From Streptomyces sp. HD (GTDB taxonomy: Bacteria; Actinomycetota; Actinomycetes; Streptomycetales; Streptomycetaceae): 64,000 nucleotides of DNA. The notes beneath the pieces were generated by a model. The model saw only the letters and a program-made list of their open reading frames with translations. It did no database searches and was not told where the DNA came from. Below, one piece after another: positions 7,522 to 15,704 of this stretch; the stretch's first letter is position 1, and every line of letters begins with the position of its first letter. The DNA lies in contig NZ_JAQMYP010000058.1 in the NCBI RefSeq assembly GCF_028369295.1, positions 1 to 64,000 of the forward strand, written 5' to 3'. The translations under genes were made by a program, and so were the position numbers.

Positions 7522-9180
7522 TCAGCTCACGTTGATGGCGGACCAGGCCGCCGCAACCGCCTTGTACTCGGTGCTGCCGGTGCCGCCGTACAGGGCGGAC
7601 GCCGCGCTCAGGGTCGCCGTGCGGGCGGCCTTGTAGTTGGTGGTCGACGTCATGTACTCGGTCAGCGCCTTGTACCAGATCGCGGCTGCCTTGTCGCGGC
7701 CGATCCCGGTGACCGTCGAGCCGTTGGACGTCGGGGAGTCGTAGCTGACCCCGTTGATCGTCTTCTTGCCGCTGCCCTCGGACAGGAGGTAGAAGAAGTG
7801 GTTCGCGGGGCCCGAGGAGTAGTGGACGTCCAGGCCGCCCAGCGACGAGGACCAGCTGTCCTTGGACGCGCCGTCCTTGCTCGGCTTGTCCATGTAGCGC
7901 AGCGGAGTGCCGTCGCCGTTGATGTCGATCTTCTCGCCGATGAGGTAGTCACCGACGTCGGAGGAGTTCTTGGCGTAGAACTCGACCGCCGTGCCGAAGA
8001 TGTCGGAGGTGGCCTCGTTCAGACCGCCCGACTCGCCGGTGTAGTTCAGGCCCGCGGTGTTGGAGGTGACGCCGTGGGTCATCTCGTGGCCGGCCACGTC
8101 CAGCGAGGTGAGCGGCTTGGCGTTGCCCTCGCCGTCGCCGTACGTCATGCAGAAGCAGCTGTCGTCCCAGAAGGCGTTCACGTAGGCGTTGCCGTAGTGG
8201 ACCCGGGAGTAGGCGGCCTTGCCGTCGTTCTTGATACCGCTGCGGCCGAAGGTGTCCTTGTAGAAGTCCCAGGTCTCCTGCGCGCCGTAGGCCGCGTCGA
8301 CGGCGGCGGTCTGGTCGTTGGAGGCCGCGCCGGTGCCCCACGTGTCGTCCGCGTCGGTGAACAGCGTGCCGGCGGAGGAGCTGGTGCTGCGGGCCTTGTT
8401 GTACGTCTTGTGGCCGCCGCGCGTGGTGTCGTAGAGCTGGAACGTCGAGCCCGACTTGGTCGTGCCGAGCGTGACGGTGCCCGAGTAGAGGCTCTTGCCG
8501 CTGCCGGTCTCGATGCCCTGGTACTCGAAGAGCTTCTTGCCGGTGGCGGCGTCGGTGATGACGTGCAGCTCGTTCGGGGTGCCGTCGTCCTGGAGGCCGC
8601 CGACGACGGTCTCGTAGGCGAGGGTCGGCTTGCCGTCGGCCGCCCAGATCACCTTGCGGGGCGCCTTGTCCGCCTCGGTCTTCTTCGAACCGGCCGACTT
8701 GGCGAGCGAGACGGCCTGGCCCTCGGCCTTGGCCGCGCTGATCGCCGGCTTCAGCGAGGCGACCTTGATGGTGGCCTTCGTCGCCTTGGTGACGCCCTGG
8801 GTCTTGCCGGCCTTCGACTCGTGGACGACCAGGTCGCCGCCGAGCACCGGGAGGCCCGCGTAGGTGCGCTCGTAGCGGGTGTGGACGGTGCCGTCGGCGT
8901 CCTTCACGACGTCCTTGACGACCAGCTTCTCCTGGGCGCCGAGGCCTATCGCGTCGGCCGTCTCGGCGGCCTCGGCCTGCTGGTCCTTGATGAGCGCGGT
9001 GCGCGCGGCGGGGGCCAGCGCGACCGGGACGGCGAGCTCAGCCGCCGTTCTGCTGCCCTGCGCCTGGTCATCGGCGGCGGAACTGCCGGCGGTCAGACCG
9101 GTGGTGAGGAGGGCTCCGGCCGCCACTGCGGTGGCGATGGCCAGAGTGGTGCGCTTGCGACGCGCGTAGAGGGGGGTCAC
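7522..9180 (-). CDS. Secreted M4 (thermolysin-like) neutral metallopeptidase
   Basis: A 552-residue preproenzyme. After the signal peptide comes an FTP/PepSY propeptide (VHTRYERTYAGLPVLGGDLVVH), then the M4 catalytic domain. Zinc ligands are the two His of VAGHEMTHGV and the Glu of GGLNEATSDIFG; the catalytic Glu lies in HEMTH, and the late active-site His in DVHYSSGPANHFFYLL. The C-terminus stops directly after the catalytic domain (KAVAAAWSAINVS). The GTG at 9180 was chosen because AAGGAG lies 6-8 nt upstream and the signal peptide then begins normally; a longer frame opens at 9258. It is a close paralogue of the next gene. Confidence 0.95.
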   Translation of the reverse strand: MTPLYARRKRTTLAIATAVAAGALLTTGLTAGSSAADDQAQGSRTAAELAVPVALAPAARTALIKDQQAEAAETADAIGLGAQEKLVVKDVVKDADGTVHTRYERTYAGLPVLGGDLVVHESKAGKTQGVTKATKATIKVASLKPAISAAKAEGQAVSLAKSAGSKKTEADKAPRKVIWAADGKPTLAYETVVGGLQDDGTPNELHVITDAATGKKLFEYQGIETGSGKSLYSGTVTLGTTKSGSTFQLYDTTRGGHKTYNKARSTSSSAGTLFTDADDTWGTGAASNDQTAAVDAAYGAQETWDFYKDTFGRSGIKNDGKAAYSRVHYGNAYVNAFWDDSCFCMTYGDGEGNAKPLTSLDVAGHEMTHGVTSNTAGLNYTGESGGLNEATSDIFGTAVEFYAKNSSDVGDYLIGEKIDINGDGTPLRYMDKPSKDGASKDSWSSSLGGLDVHYSSGPANHFFYLLSEGSGKKTINGVSYDSPTSNGSTVTGIGRDKAAAIWYKALTEYMTSTTNYKAARTATLSAASALYGGTGSTEYKAVAAAWSAINVS

Positions 9181-9323
9181 ACGAGCTCCTTTTGTGGGGG
9201 AAGCGCTGTGGTGCTTGTGCGGCGGGTGCACGAAGAGTGACACCTGGGGCGCGTACATGTCAGGAGGGTGCGGTGATGTTGGCCAAAACTTGACTGTCCG
9301 GTAAATGTTTCAGAAATGTGAAC

Positions 9324-9365
9324 GGGCGCCGTCCCGGCGGGAGTTGAACCCTCCGAGACGACGCC
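9324..9365 (-). terminator. Terminator after the second M4 metallopeptidase gene
   Basis: GGGCGCCGTC pairs with GACGACGCCC (one mismatch) across a smaller inner GGGAG/CTCC stem, 26 bp past the stop of the leftward gene. The hairpin is imperfect but long. Confidence 0.6.
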
Positions 9366-9390
9366 CTGTCCGGCTGGACCGCGAACGGGC

Positions 9391-11442
9391 CTACGGGAAG
9401 GTGAGCTTCCAGCTGTTGATGTAGCCGGTGTCGATGGCCGCGTTGTCCTGGACGCGCAGCTGCCAGACGCCGTTGGCGACTTCGGAGGACGCGTTCACGG
9501 TGTACGTGGTGTTGAGGTTGTCCGAGCTGCCGCCGGTGCCGTACCCCTTCAGCGTGTACGCCGTGCCGTCGGGGGCGACCAGGTCCACCTTGAGGTCACC
9601 GATGTAGGTGTGGACGATGTCCACGGCGACCTGGAGGTTGGAGGGCGCGTTGCCGGTCCGGCCGGACACGGTGATCGGGGAGGTCACGGCCGCCCCGTTG
9701 TCCGGAATCGATACGTCTGTCCCGCTCTCGAAGGACGTACCGCCACCGCCGCCCCCGTCGGAGCGCGTGCCCACGTTGACGCCCGCCCAGGCGTCCTGCA
9801 CCGCCTTGTACTCGGCGCTCGTGGTGCCGTACAGCTCACCGGCCGCCGCGAGGGTGCCGGTGCGGGCGCCCGAGTAGTTGGTGTTCGAGGTGAACTTGGT
9901 GGTCAGCGCGCGGAACCAGATCTTCTCCGCCTTGTCGCGGCCGATGCCGGTGACCGGAAGGCCGTCCGAGGTGGGCGAGTTGTAGGTGACACCGTTGATG
10001 GTCTTGGTGCCGCTGCCCTCGCTCAGCAGGTAGAAGAAGTGGTTCGCGGGGCCCGAGGAGTAGTGCACGTCGATCGAGCCGATGCCCGAGTACCAGGCGT
10101 CCTTGGACGAACCGTCCTTGCTCGGCTTGTCCATGTAGCGCAACGGGGTGCCGTCGCCGTTGATGTCGATCTCCTCGCCGATGAGGTAGTCACCGACGTC
10201 GGAGGAGTTGTTGGCGTAGAACTCGACGGCCGTGCCGAAGATGTCGGAGGTCGCCTCGTTCAGACCGCCGGACTCGCCGCTGTAGTTGAGGCCCGCGGTG
10301 TTGGAGGTGACGCCGTGGGTCATCTCGTGCCCGGCCACGTCGATGGACGTCAGCGGGTGGGTGTTGCCCGACCCGTCGCCGTACGTCATGCAGAAGCAGC
10401 TGTCGGACCAGAACGCGTTGACGTACGCGTTGCCGTAGTGGACCCGGGAGTAGGCGCCCACGCCGTCACCGCGGATGCCCGAACGCCCCTGCACGTTCTT
10501 GTAGTAGTCCCACGTCAGTGCGGCGCCGTAGTGGGCGTCCGCGCCCGCGGTCTCCGTGTTGGACGCGCTGCCGTTGCCCCACACGTCGTCGGAGCCCGAG
10601 AAGAGGGTGCCGGTGCCGGAGGTGCCGCGGTTGAGGTTGTACGTCTTGTGGCCGCCGCGCGCGCCGTCGGTCAGGTTGTACGTCGACCCCGACTGCGTGG
10701 TGCCGAGCGTCACCGTGCCGCTGTACATGGTGTTGCCGGTACCGGTCTCGATGGCCTGGTACTCGTACAACTTCTTGCCGGTGGCGGCGTCGGTGATGAC
10801 GTGCAGCTCGTTCGGGGTGCCGTCCTCCTGGAGGCCGCCCACGACGGTCTCGTAGGCGAGGGTCGGCGTACCCTTCGCGGCCCAGATCACCTTGCGCGGC
10901 GCCTTGTTGACGTCCGGGCTCTTGGCGTCCTCGGCCTTCGCCGCGGCCAGCGCCTGCTTCTGAGCCTTGGCGGCGGACACGGCGGCGGTCGTGGTGGCCG
11001 GCTTGATGGCGGCGCGGGTCGCCTTCACGACGTCCTTGGTGGCGCCGGACTTCGTGGTCTCGACGACCAGGTCGCCGCCGAGGACGGGCAGGCCGTCGTA
11101 GGTCCGCTCGTAGCGGGTGTGGACCGTGCCGTTGCCGTCCTTGACGACATCACGGACGACCAGCTTCTCCTTGGCGCCCAGGCCGAGGCCCCTGGCGGTG
11201 TCCGCCTTGGTGGCGTTGGCCTCGCGTATCAGCTCGGCGCGCTGGGCGGGGGACAGCTTGACGGACTCGGCGCCCGGGATGACCTTGCCCGCGGCCGACG
11301 GTGCCTTCTCCGGGGCTGCGGTGGCGGCGCCCGTCTGGACGGCCGCGGCGATCAGGGCGGAGACGCCTACGAGGGCTACCGCGGCGGCCCGGCGCTGCGC
11401 TGCGTGGGGGGTGCGTCTGTGGGAGGAACTGTCTCTCAACAC
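9391..11442 (-). CDS. Secreted M4 metallopeptidase with C-terminal P (proprotein convertase) domain
   Basis: A 683-residue paralogue of the preceding M4 enzyme: signal peptide, FTP/PepSY propeptide, M4 domain with VAGHEMTHGV and GGLNEATSDIFG. A glycine linker (~560) leads to a C-terminal P/HomoB beta-sandwich (VSIPDNGAAVTSPI to YINSWKLTFP), usually a folding or substrate-handling module. Long blocks of the two M4 domains are nearly identical at the DNA level (for example 7920-8120 against 10150-10350), which points to tandem duplication. The GTG at 11442 lies only 3 nt after AAGGAG, so the TTG one codon later may be the true start. Confidence 0.95.
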   Translation of the reverse strand: MLRDSSSHRRTPHAAQRRAAAVALVGVSALIAAAVQTGAATAAPEKAPSAAGKVIPGAESVKLSPAQRAELIREANATKADTARGLGLGAKEKLVVRDVVKDGNGTVHTRYERTYDGLPVLGGDLVVETTKSGATKDVVKATRAAIKPATTTAAVSAAKAQKQALAAAKAEDAKSPDVNKAPRKVIWAAKGTPTLAYETVVGGLQEDGTPNELHVITDAATGKKLYEYQAIETGTGNTMYSGTVTLGTTQSGSTYNLTDGARGGHKTYNLNRGTSGTGTLFSGSDDVWGNGSASNTETAGADAHYGAALTWDYYKNVQGRSGIRGDGVGAYSRVHYGNAYVNAFWSDSCFCMTYGDGSGNTHPLTSIDVAGHEMTHGVTSNTAGLNYSGESGGLNEATSDIFGTAVEFYANNSSDVGDYLIGEEIDINGDGTPLRYMDKPSKDGSSKDAWYSGIGSIDVHYSSGPANHFFYLLSEGSGTKTINGVTYNSPTSDGLPVTGIGRDKAEKIWFRALTTKFTSNTNYSGARTGTLAAAGELYGTTSAEYKAVQDAWAGVNVGTRSDGGGGGGTSFESGTDVSIPDNGAAVTSPITVSGRTGNAPSNLQVAVDIVHTYIGDLKVDLVAPDGTAYTLKGYGTGGSSDNLNTTYTVNASSEVANGVWQLRVQDNAAIDTGYINSWKLTFP

Positions 11443-11562
11443 TGACTCCTTCTGCGCGGCCGCGGATCACGCGGCCAGGGGAGACCGGCCGGCGGGTGGG
11501 CCGTCCGGGCGATACGGGGTGGTACGCAGAACGACGTGCGCGTGCGGGAGTTCGGCCGCGGA

Positions 11563-11580
11563 CACCGTCATGTGACGGTG
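11563..11580. promoter_or_regulatory. Operator-like inverted repeat in the 302-bp gap upstream of the M4-P gene
   Basis: CACCGTCA-TG-TGACGGTG is a perfect 8-bp inverted repeat, about 120 bp upstream of the M4-P start. The surrounding gap 11443-11744 lies between the nadE stop and the protease start; I find no gene in it. Confidence 0.45.
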
Positions 11581-11744
11581 TTGTGGGGTTGCTGTGTCGC
11601 GGCCGTGGGAAGAGTGCCAGCTGACCGCGGTTTCTGTCAGGACCGCGTCAGGAACTTGGCTGGAAATCGTTCGTTGTCCGGGAGTTCACGTTCGATAAAC
11701 GGAACAGACACGGACCGGAAGGGGACCAGAAGCGGGCCGGACGC

Positions 11745-13775
11745 TCACACGTCGATACGGCCGAGATCCCGCAGCCAGGCAGCCGCGTTGCCGTCGGACG
11801 GCGCGCGCCAGTCGCCGCGCGGCGAGAGCGAACCGCCCGCCGAGACCTTCGGACCGTTCGGCATCGCCGAGCGCTTGAACTGTGCGAAAGCGAAGAAGCG
11901 ACGGCAGAACACCTCAAGCCAGTGCCGGATCTCGGCCAGGTCGTACGCCACCCGCTTCGCCTCGGGGAACCCCGGAGGCCACGCACCAACCGCCGTGTCG
12001 TGCCAGGCGTGCCACGCCAGGAAGGCGATCTTCGACGGGCGGAAGCCGTACCGCAGGACATGGAAGAGCGTGAAGTCGTGCAGCGCGTACGGCCCGATCT
12101 TCGACTCCGTCGACTGCATCTCCTCGCCCGGCACCAGCTCGGGGCTGATCTCGGTGTCGAGGATCGCGGCGAGCGTTTTGCCGGTCTCCTCGTCGAACTG
12201 CTCGCTGCCGATGACCCAGCGGATCAGATGCTGGATCAGCGTCTTCGGCACACCCGAGTTGACGTTGTAGTGGCTCATCTGGTCGCCGACGCCGTACGTG
12301 GACCAGCCCAGCGCCAGCTCCGACAGGTCGCCGGTGCCGAGGACGATGCCGCCGCGCTGGTTGGCGAGGCGGAACAGGTAGTCGGTGCGCAGGCCCGCCT
12401 GGACGTTCTCGAAGGTGACGTCGTACACCGGCTCGCCGGACGCGAACGGGTGGCCCATCTCCTTGAGCATCAGCCGCGCGGTCGGCGTGATGTCCAGCTC
12501 GGCCGCGGTGACGCCGAGCGAGTTCATCAGCTTGTGGGCGTTGTCCTTGGTGTGGTCGCTGGTGGCGAAGCCCGGCAGGGTGAAGGCGAGGATGTCGCTG
12601 CGCGGCCGGCCGGCGCGGTCCATGGCACGGGCGGCGACGATCAGCGCGTGCGTGGAGTCCAGCCCGCCCGACACCCCGATGACGACCTTCGGGCCGCCGA
12701 TCGCGCCCAGCCGCTGCTGGAGGCCCGCGACCTGGATGTTGTACGCCTCGTAGCAGTCCAGCGCGAGCCGGTCGGCGTCGGCGGGCACGAACGGGAAGCG
12801 CTCGACCCGGCGCTTGAGCCCGAGGTCGGTCGTCGGCGGGTCCAGCTGGAACCTGATGGTCCGGAAGTCCCCGGTCCGCCCGGCGTGCGCGCGCCGGTTG
12901 TCGTCGAACGTGCCCATCCGGTGCCGCTCCTGCCGCAGCAGGTCGAGGTCGACGTCGGCCACCGCGTACTGGTCGCCGAGCGGGAAGCGGTCCGACTCGG
13001 CGAGCAGGGCGCCGTTCTCGTAGATCATGGTCTGCCCGTCCCAGGACAGGTCCGTGGTGGACTCGCCCAGACCGGCCGCCGAGTAGACGTAGGCGGCGAG
13101 GCAGCGCGCGGACGCCGCCCTGCACAGCAGCCGCCGGTCCTCGGCCCGGCCCACCGTGATCGGGCTGCCCGAGAGGTTCGCCAGCACGGTCGCCCCGGCC
13201 AGCGCGGCCTCCGCGCTCGGCGGCACCGGCACCCACATGTCCTCGCAGATCTCGGCGTGCAGCACCAGGCCCGGGACGTCCGCCGCCTCGAAGAGCAGGT
13301 CGATCCCGAACGGCACCTCCTCGCCGCCCACCCTGATCGTCCCGCCGCGCTCGTCCTCGCCGGACGCGATCTGGCGGCGCTCGTAGAACTCCCGGTAGTT
13401 CGGCGGGTACGACTTCGGCGCCACACCGAGGATGCGGCCCCGGTGCACGATCACCGCGCAGTTGTAGATCCGGTGGCGATGCCGCAGCGGCGCGCCCACG
13501 ACCAGCACCGGCAGCAGGTCCGCCGACCCGGCCACCACGGTCCGCAGCGCCTGCTCGACCTCGTCGAGCACCGGGTCCTGGAGCAGCAGGTCCTCGATCG
13601 AGTAGCCGGTCAGGCCCAGCTCGGGGAAGACGGCGACCGCGACGCCCTCCCGCGCGCACGACTGCGCCTGCCGCAGCACCGCCTCCGCGTTGGCCTGCGG
13701 ATCGGCGATGACGGTGTGGCCCGTACACGCGGCGACCCGCGCGAAGCCGTGCTGGTAGATCGACCAGAAGTTCAA
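11745..13775 (-). CDS. nadE: Glutamine-dependent NAD+ synthetase
   Basis: A 676-residue two-domain enzyme that makes NAD+ from nicotinic acid adenine dinucleotide, ATP and glutamine. The nitrilase-like glutaminase shows the triad Glu52 (FPELGLTGY), Lys121 (APKSYPPNYREF) and Cys177 (HAEICEDMW). The synthetase domain has the pyrophosphatase loop SGGLDSTH and GTGDLSELALGW. Length and layout match the ~680-residue mycobacterial NadE type. The start is TTG at 13775: no ATG/GTG lies between it and the in-frame TAG at 13824-13826, and the encoded N-terminus FWSIYQHGFARVA is conserved. No strong ribosome site is visible. Confidence 0.96.
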   Translation of the reverse strand: MNFWSIYQHGFARVAACTGHTVIADPQANAEAVLRQAQSCAREGVAVAVFPELGLTGYSIEDLLLQDPVLDEVEQALRTVVAGSADLLPVLVVGAPLRHRHRIYNCAVIVHRGRILGVAPKSYPPNYREFYERRQIASGEDERGGTIRVGGEEVPFGIDLLFEAADVPGLVLHAEICEDMWVPVPPSAEAALAGATVLANLSGSPITVGRAEDRRLLCRAASARCLAAYVYSAAGLGESTTDLSWDGQTMIYENGALLAESDRFPLGDQYAVADVDLDLLRQERHRMGTFDDNRRAHAGRTGDFRTIRFQLDPPTTDLGLKRRVERFPFVPADADRLALDCYEAYNIQVAGLQQRLGAIGGPKVVIGVSGGLDSTHALIVAARAMDRAGRPRSDILAFTLPGFATSDHTKDNAHKLMNSLGVTAAELDITPTARLMLKEMGHPFASGEPVYDVTFENVQAGLRTDYLFRLANQRGGIVLGTGDLSELALGWSTYGVGDQMSHYNVNSGVPKTLIQHLIRWVIGSEQFDEETGKTLAAILDTEISPELVPGEEMQSTESKIGPYALHDFTLFHVLRYGFRPSKIAFLAWHAWHDTAVGAWPPGFPEAKRVAYDLAEIRHWLEVFCRRFFAFAQFKRSAMPNGPKVSAGGSLSPRGDWRAPSDGNAAAWLRDLGRIDV

Positions 13776-13850
13776 TGCACTGCGGCTTTCTACTGTGGCT
13801 TTCTTCAGCGTGCCAGGGATCTCCTACGGCAACGAGCATAGATCGCCTGT

Positions 13851-15704
13851 TCAGGCGGGTGCCCCGGGGCGCTCCCCGTGCCACGATCGCCACAGCGCCG
13901 CGTACGCCCCGTCCGCCGCGACCAGCTCGTCGTGCGTGCCGAGCTCGGTGAGACGGCCGTTCTCCATCACGGCCACGCGGTCCGCGTCGCTGGCGGTGTG
14001 CAGCCGGTGCGCGATCGCGATGACGGTACGGCCGTCCAGTACGGCGGCCAGGGCGCGCTCGGTGTGCCGGGCCGTCGTCGGGTCCAGCAGCGCCGTGGCC
14101 TCGTCGAGGATCAGGGTGTGCGGGTCGGCCAGCACCACGCGGGCGAGCGCGAGCTGCTGGGCCTGCGAGCCGTCCGTACTGCCGCCGCCGTCGCCCAGCG
14201 CCGTGTCCAGGCCGTCGGGCAGCCGCCGTACCCAGGTGTCGGCGCCGACCGCGGCCAGGGCGGCCCACAGGTCGTCGTCCGTGGCGGACGGCGCGGCGAT
14301 ACGGAGGTTGTCGCGGACCGTGCCGAGGAAGACATGGTGCTCCTGCGTGACCAGGACGACCTGGCGGCGCAGCTGCTCCGGGCCGAGCGCGACGACCGGC
14401 ACACCGCCGACCGTCACCGAACCGGCGGTCGGCGCGTCCACGCCCGCGAGCAGCCGGCTCAGGGTGGTCTTTCCGGCGCCGGACGGGCCGACGACGGCGA
14501 GGCGTTCTCCCGGCCGCACGGTCAGGTCGACGTCGCTGAGGACCTCGCCGCCACGGTCGTAGGCGTAGCGCACACCGGTCACGTCGATGCGGTCGTCCGC
14601 GGGGGCGGGGGAGTCGGTCTCCCTCGTCTGCGGGGCCTGCGCCAGTCCCTCCACCCGGGCGAACGAGGCGCCGCTGCTCTGCAGTTGCTCGACCCGCATC
14701 AGGATCTCGTCCAGGGGTTCGCTGAGCCGTTGCAGATACAGGGCGGCCGCCACCACCGAGCCCAGCGTCATCGCGCCCTGCTCCAGCAGTACGCCGCCGA
14801 GCAGCAGGACCGTCGCCACGGGGAACAGATACGAGACGTCGACGACCGGGAAGAACACCGAGCGCAGGAAGAGTGTGTGGAGGCGGGTGCGGCGGGACGT
14901 CTCCAGCGCGTCGCGGCTCGCGCTCACCCGGCGTTCTTCGAGGCGCAGTGCCTCCACCGTGCGGGCGCCGGAGGCCGTCGCCGCGAGGATCTCCGCGACC
15001 TCCGAGGTGGCCGCGCCCTCGGCCAGGTAGCCGTCGCGGGCACGGCGCAGATACCAGCGCAGGGCCCACCAGATGCCGCCGAAGCCGAGGATTCCGCAGA
15101 GGCCTAGCAGGGGGTTCAGCGTGACGACCGCGGCCAGCAGGAACACGGCCTGTACGGCGCTGATGAGCAGCTCGGGGCCCACGTCGCGCAGGGTGGTGCC
15201 GACCAGGGCGACGTCCGCGGTGCCGCGTGCGGTGAGGTCGCCCGCGCCGGCGCGTTCGACGACGTTCGCGGGGAGGGCGAGGGTGCGGTCCACGAAGTCC
15301 TCGCGGACTCGGGCGAGGGTGCGTTCGCCGAAGCGGTGGCCTATGTAGCGGGCCCAGCGGGCCAGCAACAGCTGGGCTGTTGCCGCGATCAGGATCGCCA
15401 GGGCCAGTTTGTCGACGGTCGTCACGTCGGTGCCGGCGCGGACCTCGTCGATGATGCGGCCCACCAGCCAGGGGCTGGCCAAGCCGGCCAGTGCTGCGAG
15501 GGAGTTCAGGGCGAGTACGGCCGTGAAGGCTTTGGCGTCGGCTCGGATCAGGCGGGTGGTGGCTCGTCGTACGTCTTTGGGTTCTGCGATGGGGAGGGTT
15601 TTGCGGGGGAGGGCTCGGGGCTCCGTGTTGTTCGCCGGGTGCGGGCGTTTCGTGGCTTGTCGCGCAGTTCCCCGCGCCCCTGAGGGGCGTTTGGCTTCCG
15701 TCAT
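13851..15704 (-). CDS. ABC exporter half-transporter, canonical Walker A but degenerate signature motif
   Basis: 617 residues: N-terminal membrane domain of six helices (~60-350), then an ATPase domain. Walker A is intact (GPSGAGKT, 406-413), as is Walker B with its catalytic Glu (LILDEA). The signature, normally LSGGQ, reads TDGSQ (around 510-514). Its partner, coupled by an ATGA overlap, has the opposite defects, so the heterodimer should have one complete ATP site. The extreme N-terminus (residues ~6-24) is encoded by a dispersed genomic repeat. The substrate is unknown; the family mostly exports drugs, peptides or siderophores. Last gene of the four-gene ABC operon. Confidence 0.9.
   Translation of the reverse strand: MTEAKRPSGARGTARQATKRPHPANNTEPRALPRKTLPIAEPKDVRRATTRLIRADAKAFTAVLALNSLAALAGLASPWLVGRIIDEVRAGTDVTTVDKLALAILIAATAQLLLARWARYIGHRFGERTLARVREDFVDRTLALPANVVERAGAGDLTARGTADVALVGTTLRDVGPELLISAVQAVFLLAAVVTLNPLLGLCGILGFGGIWWALRWYLRRARDGYLAEGAATSEVAEILAATASGARTVEALRLEERRVSASRDALETSRRTRLHTLFLRSVFFPVVDVSYLFPVATVLLLGGVLLEQGAMTLGSVVAAALYLQRLSEPLDEILMRVEQLQSSGASFARVEGLAQAPQTRETDSPAPADDRIDVTGVRYAYDRGGEVLSDVDLTVRPGERLAVVGPSGAGKTTLSRLLAGVDAPTAGSVTVGGVPVVALGPEQLRRQVVLVTQEHHVFLGTVRDNLRIAAPSATDDDLWAALAAVGADTWVRRLPDGLDTALGDGGGSTDGSQAQQLALARVVLADPHTLILDEATALLDPTTARHTERALAAVLDGRTVIAIAHRLHTASDADRVAVMENGRLTELGTHDELVAADGAYAALWRSWHGERPGAPA
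15656..15689. repeat. Dispersed Streptomyces repeat, copy 1 (inside an ABC gene)
   Basis: CGCGCAGTTCCCCGCGCCCC at 15661-15680, followed by a self-complementary GGGGCG tail. The same 20-mer recurs exactly at 20095-20114. Here it encodes the start of the 617-residue ABC protein (SGARGTARQA). Confidence 0.8.

Noticed and set aside
11648..12061. 137-codon leftward ORF overlapping the nadE 3' end
   Set aside because: Shadow frame of nadE; only the nadE frame has NAD synthetase motifs up to its stop at 11745.
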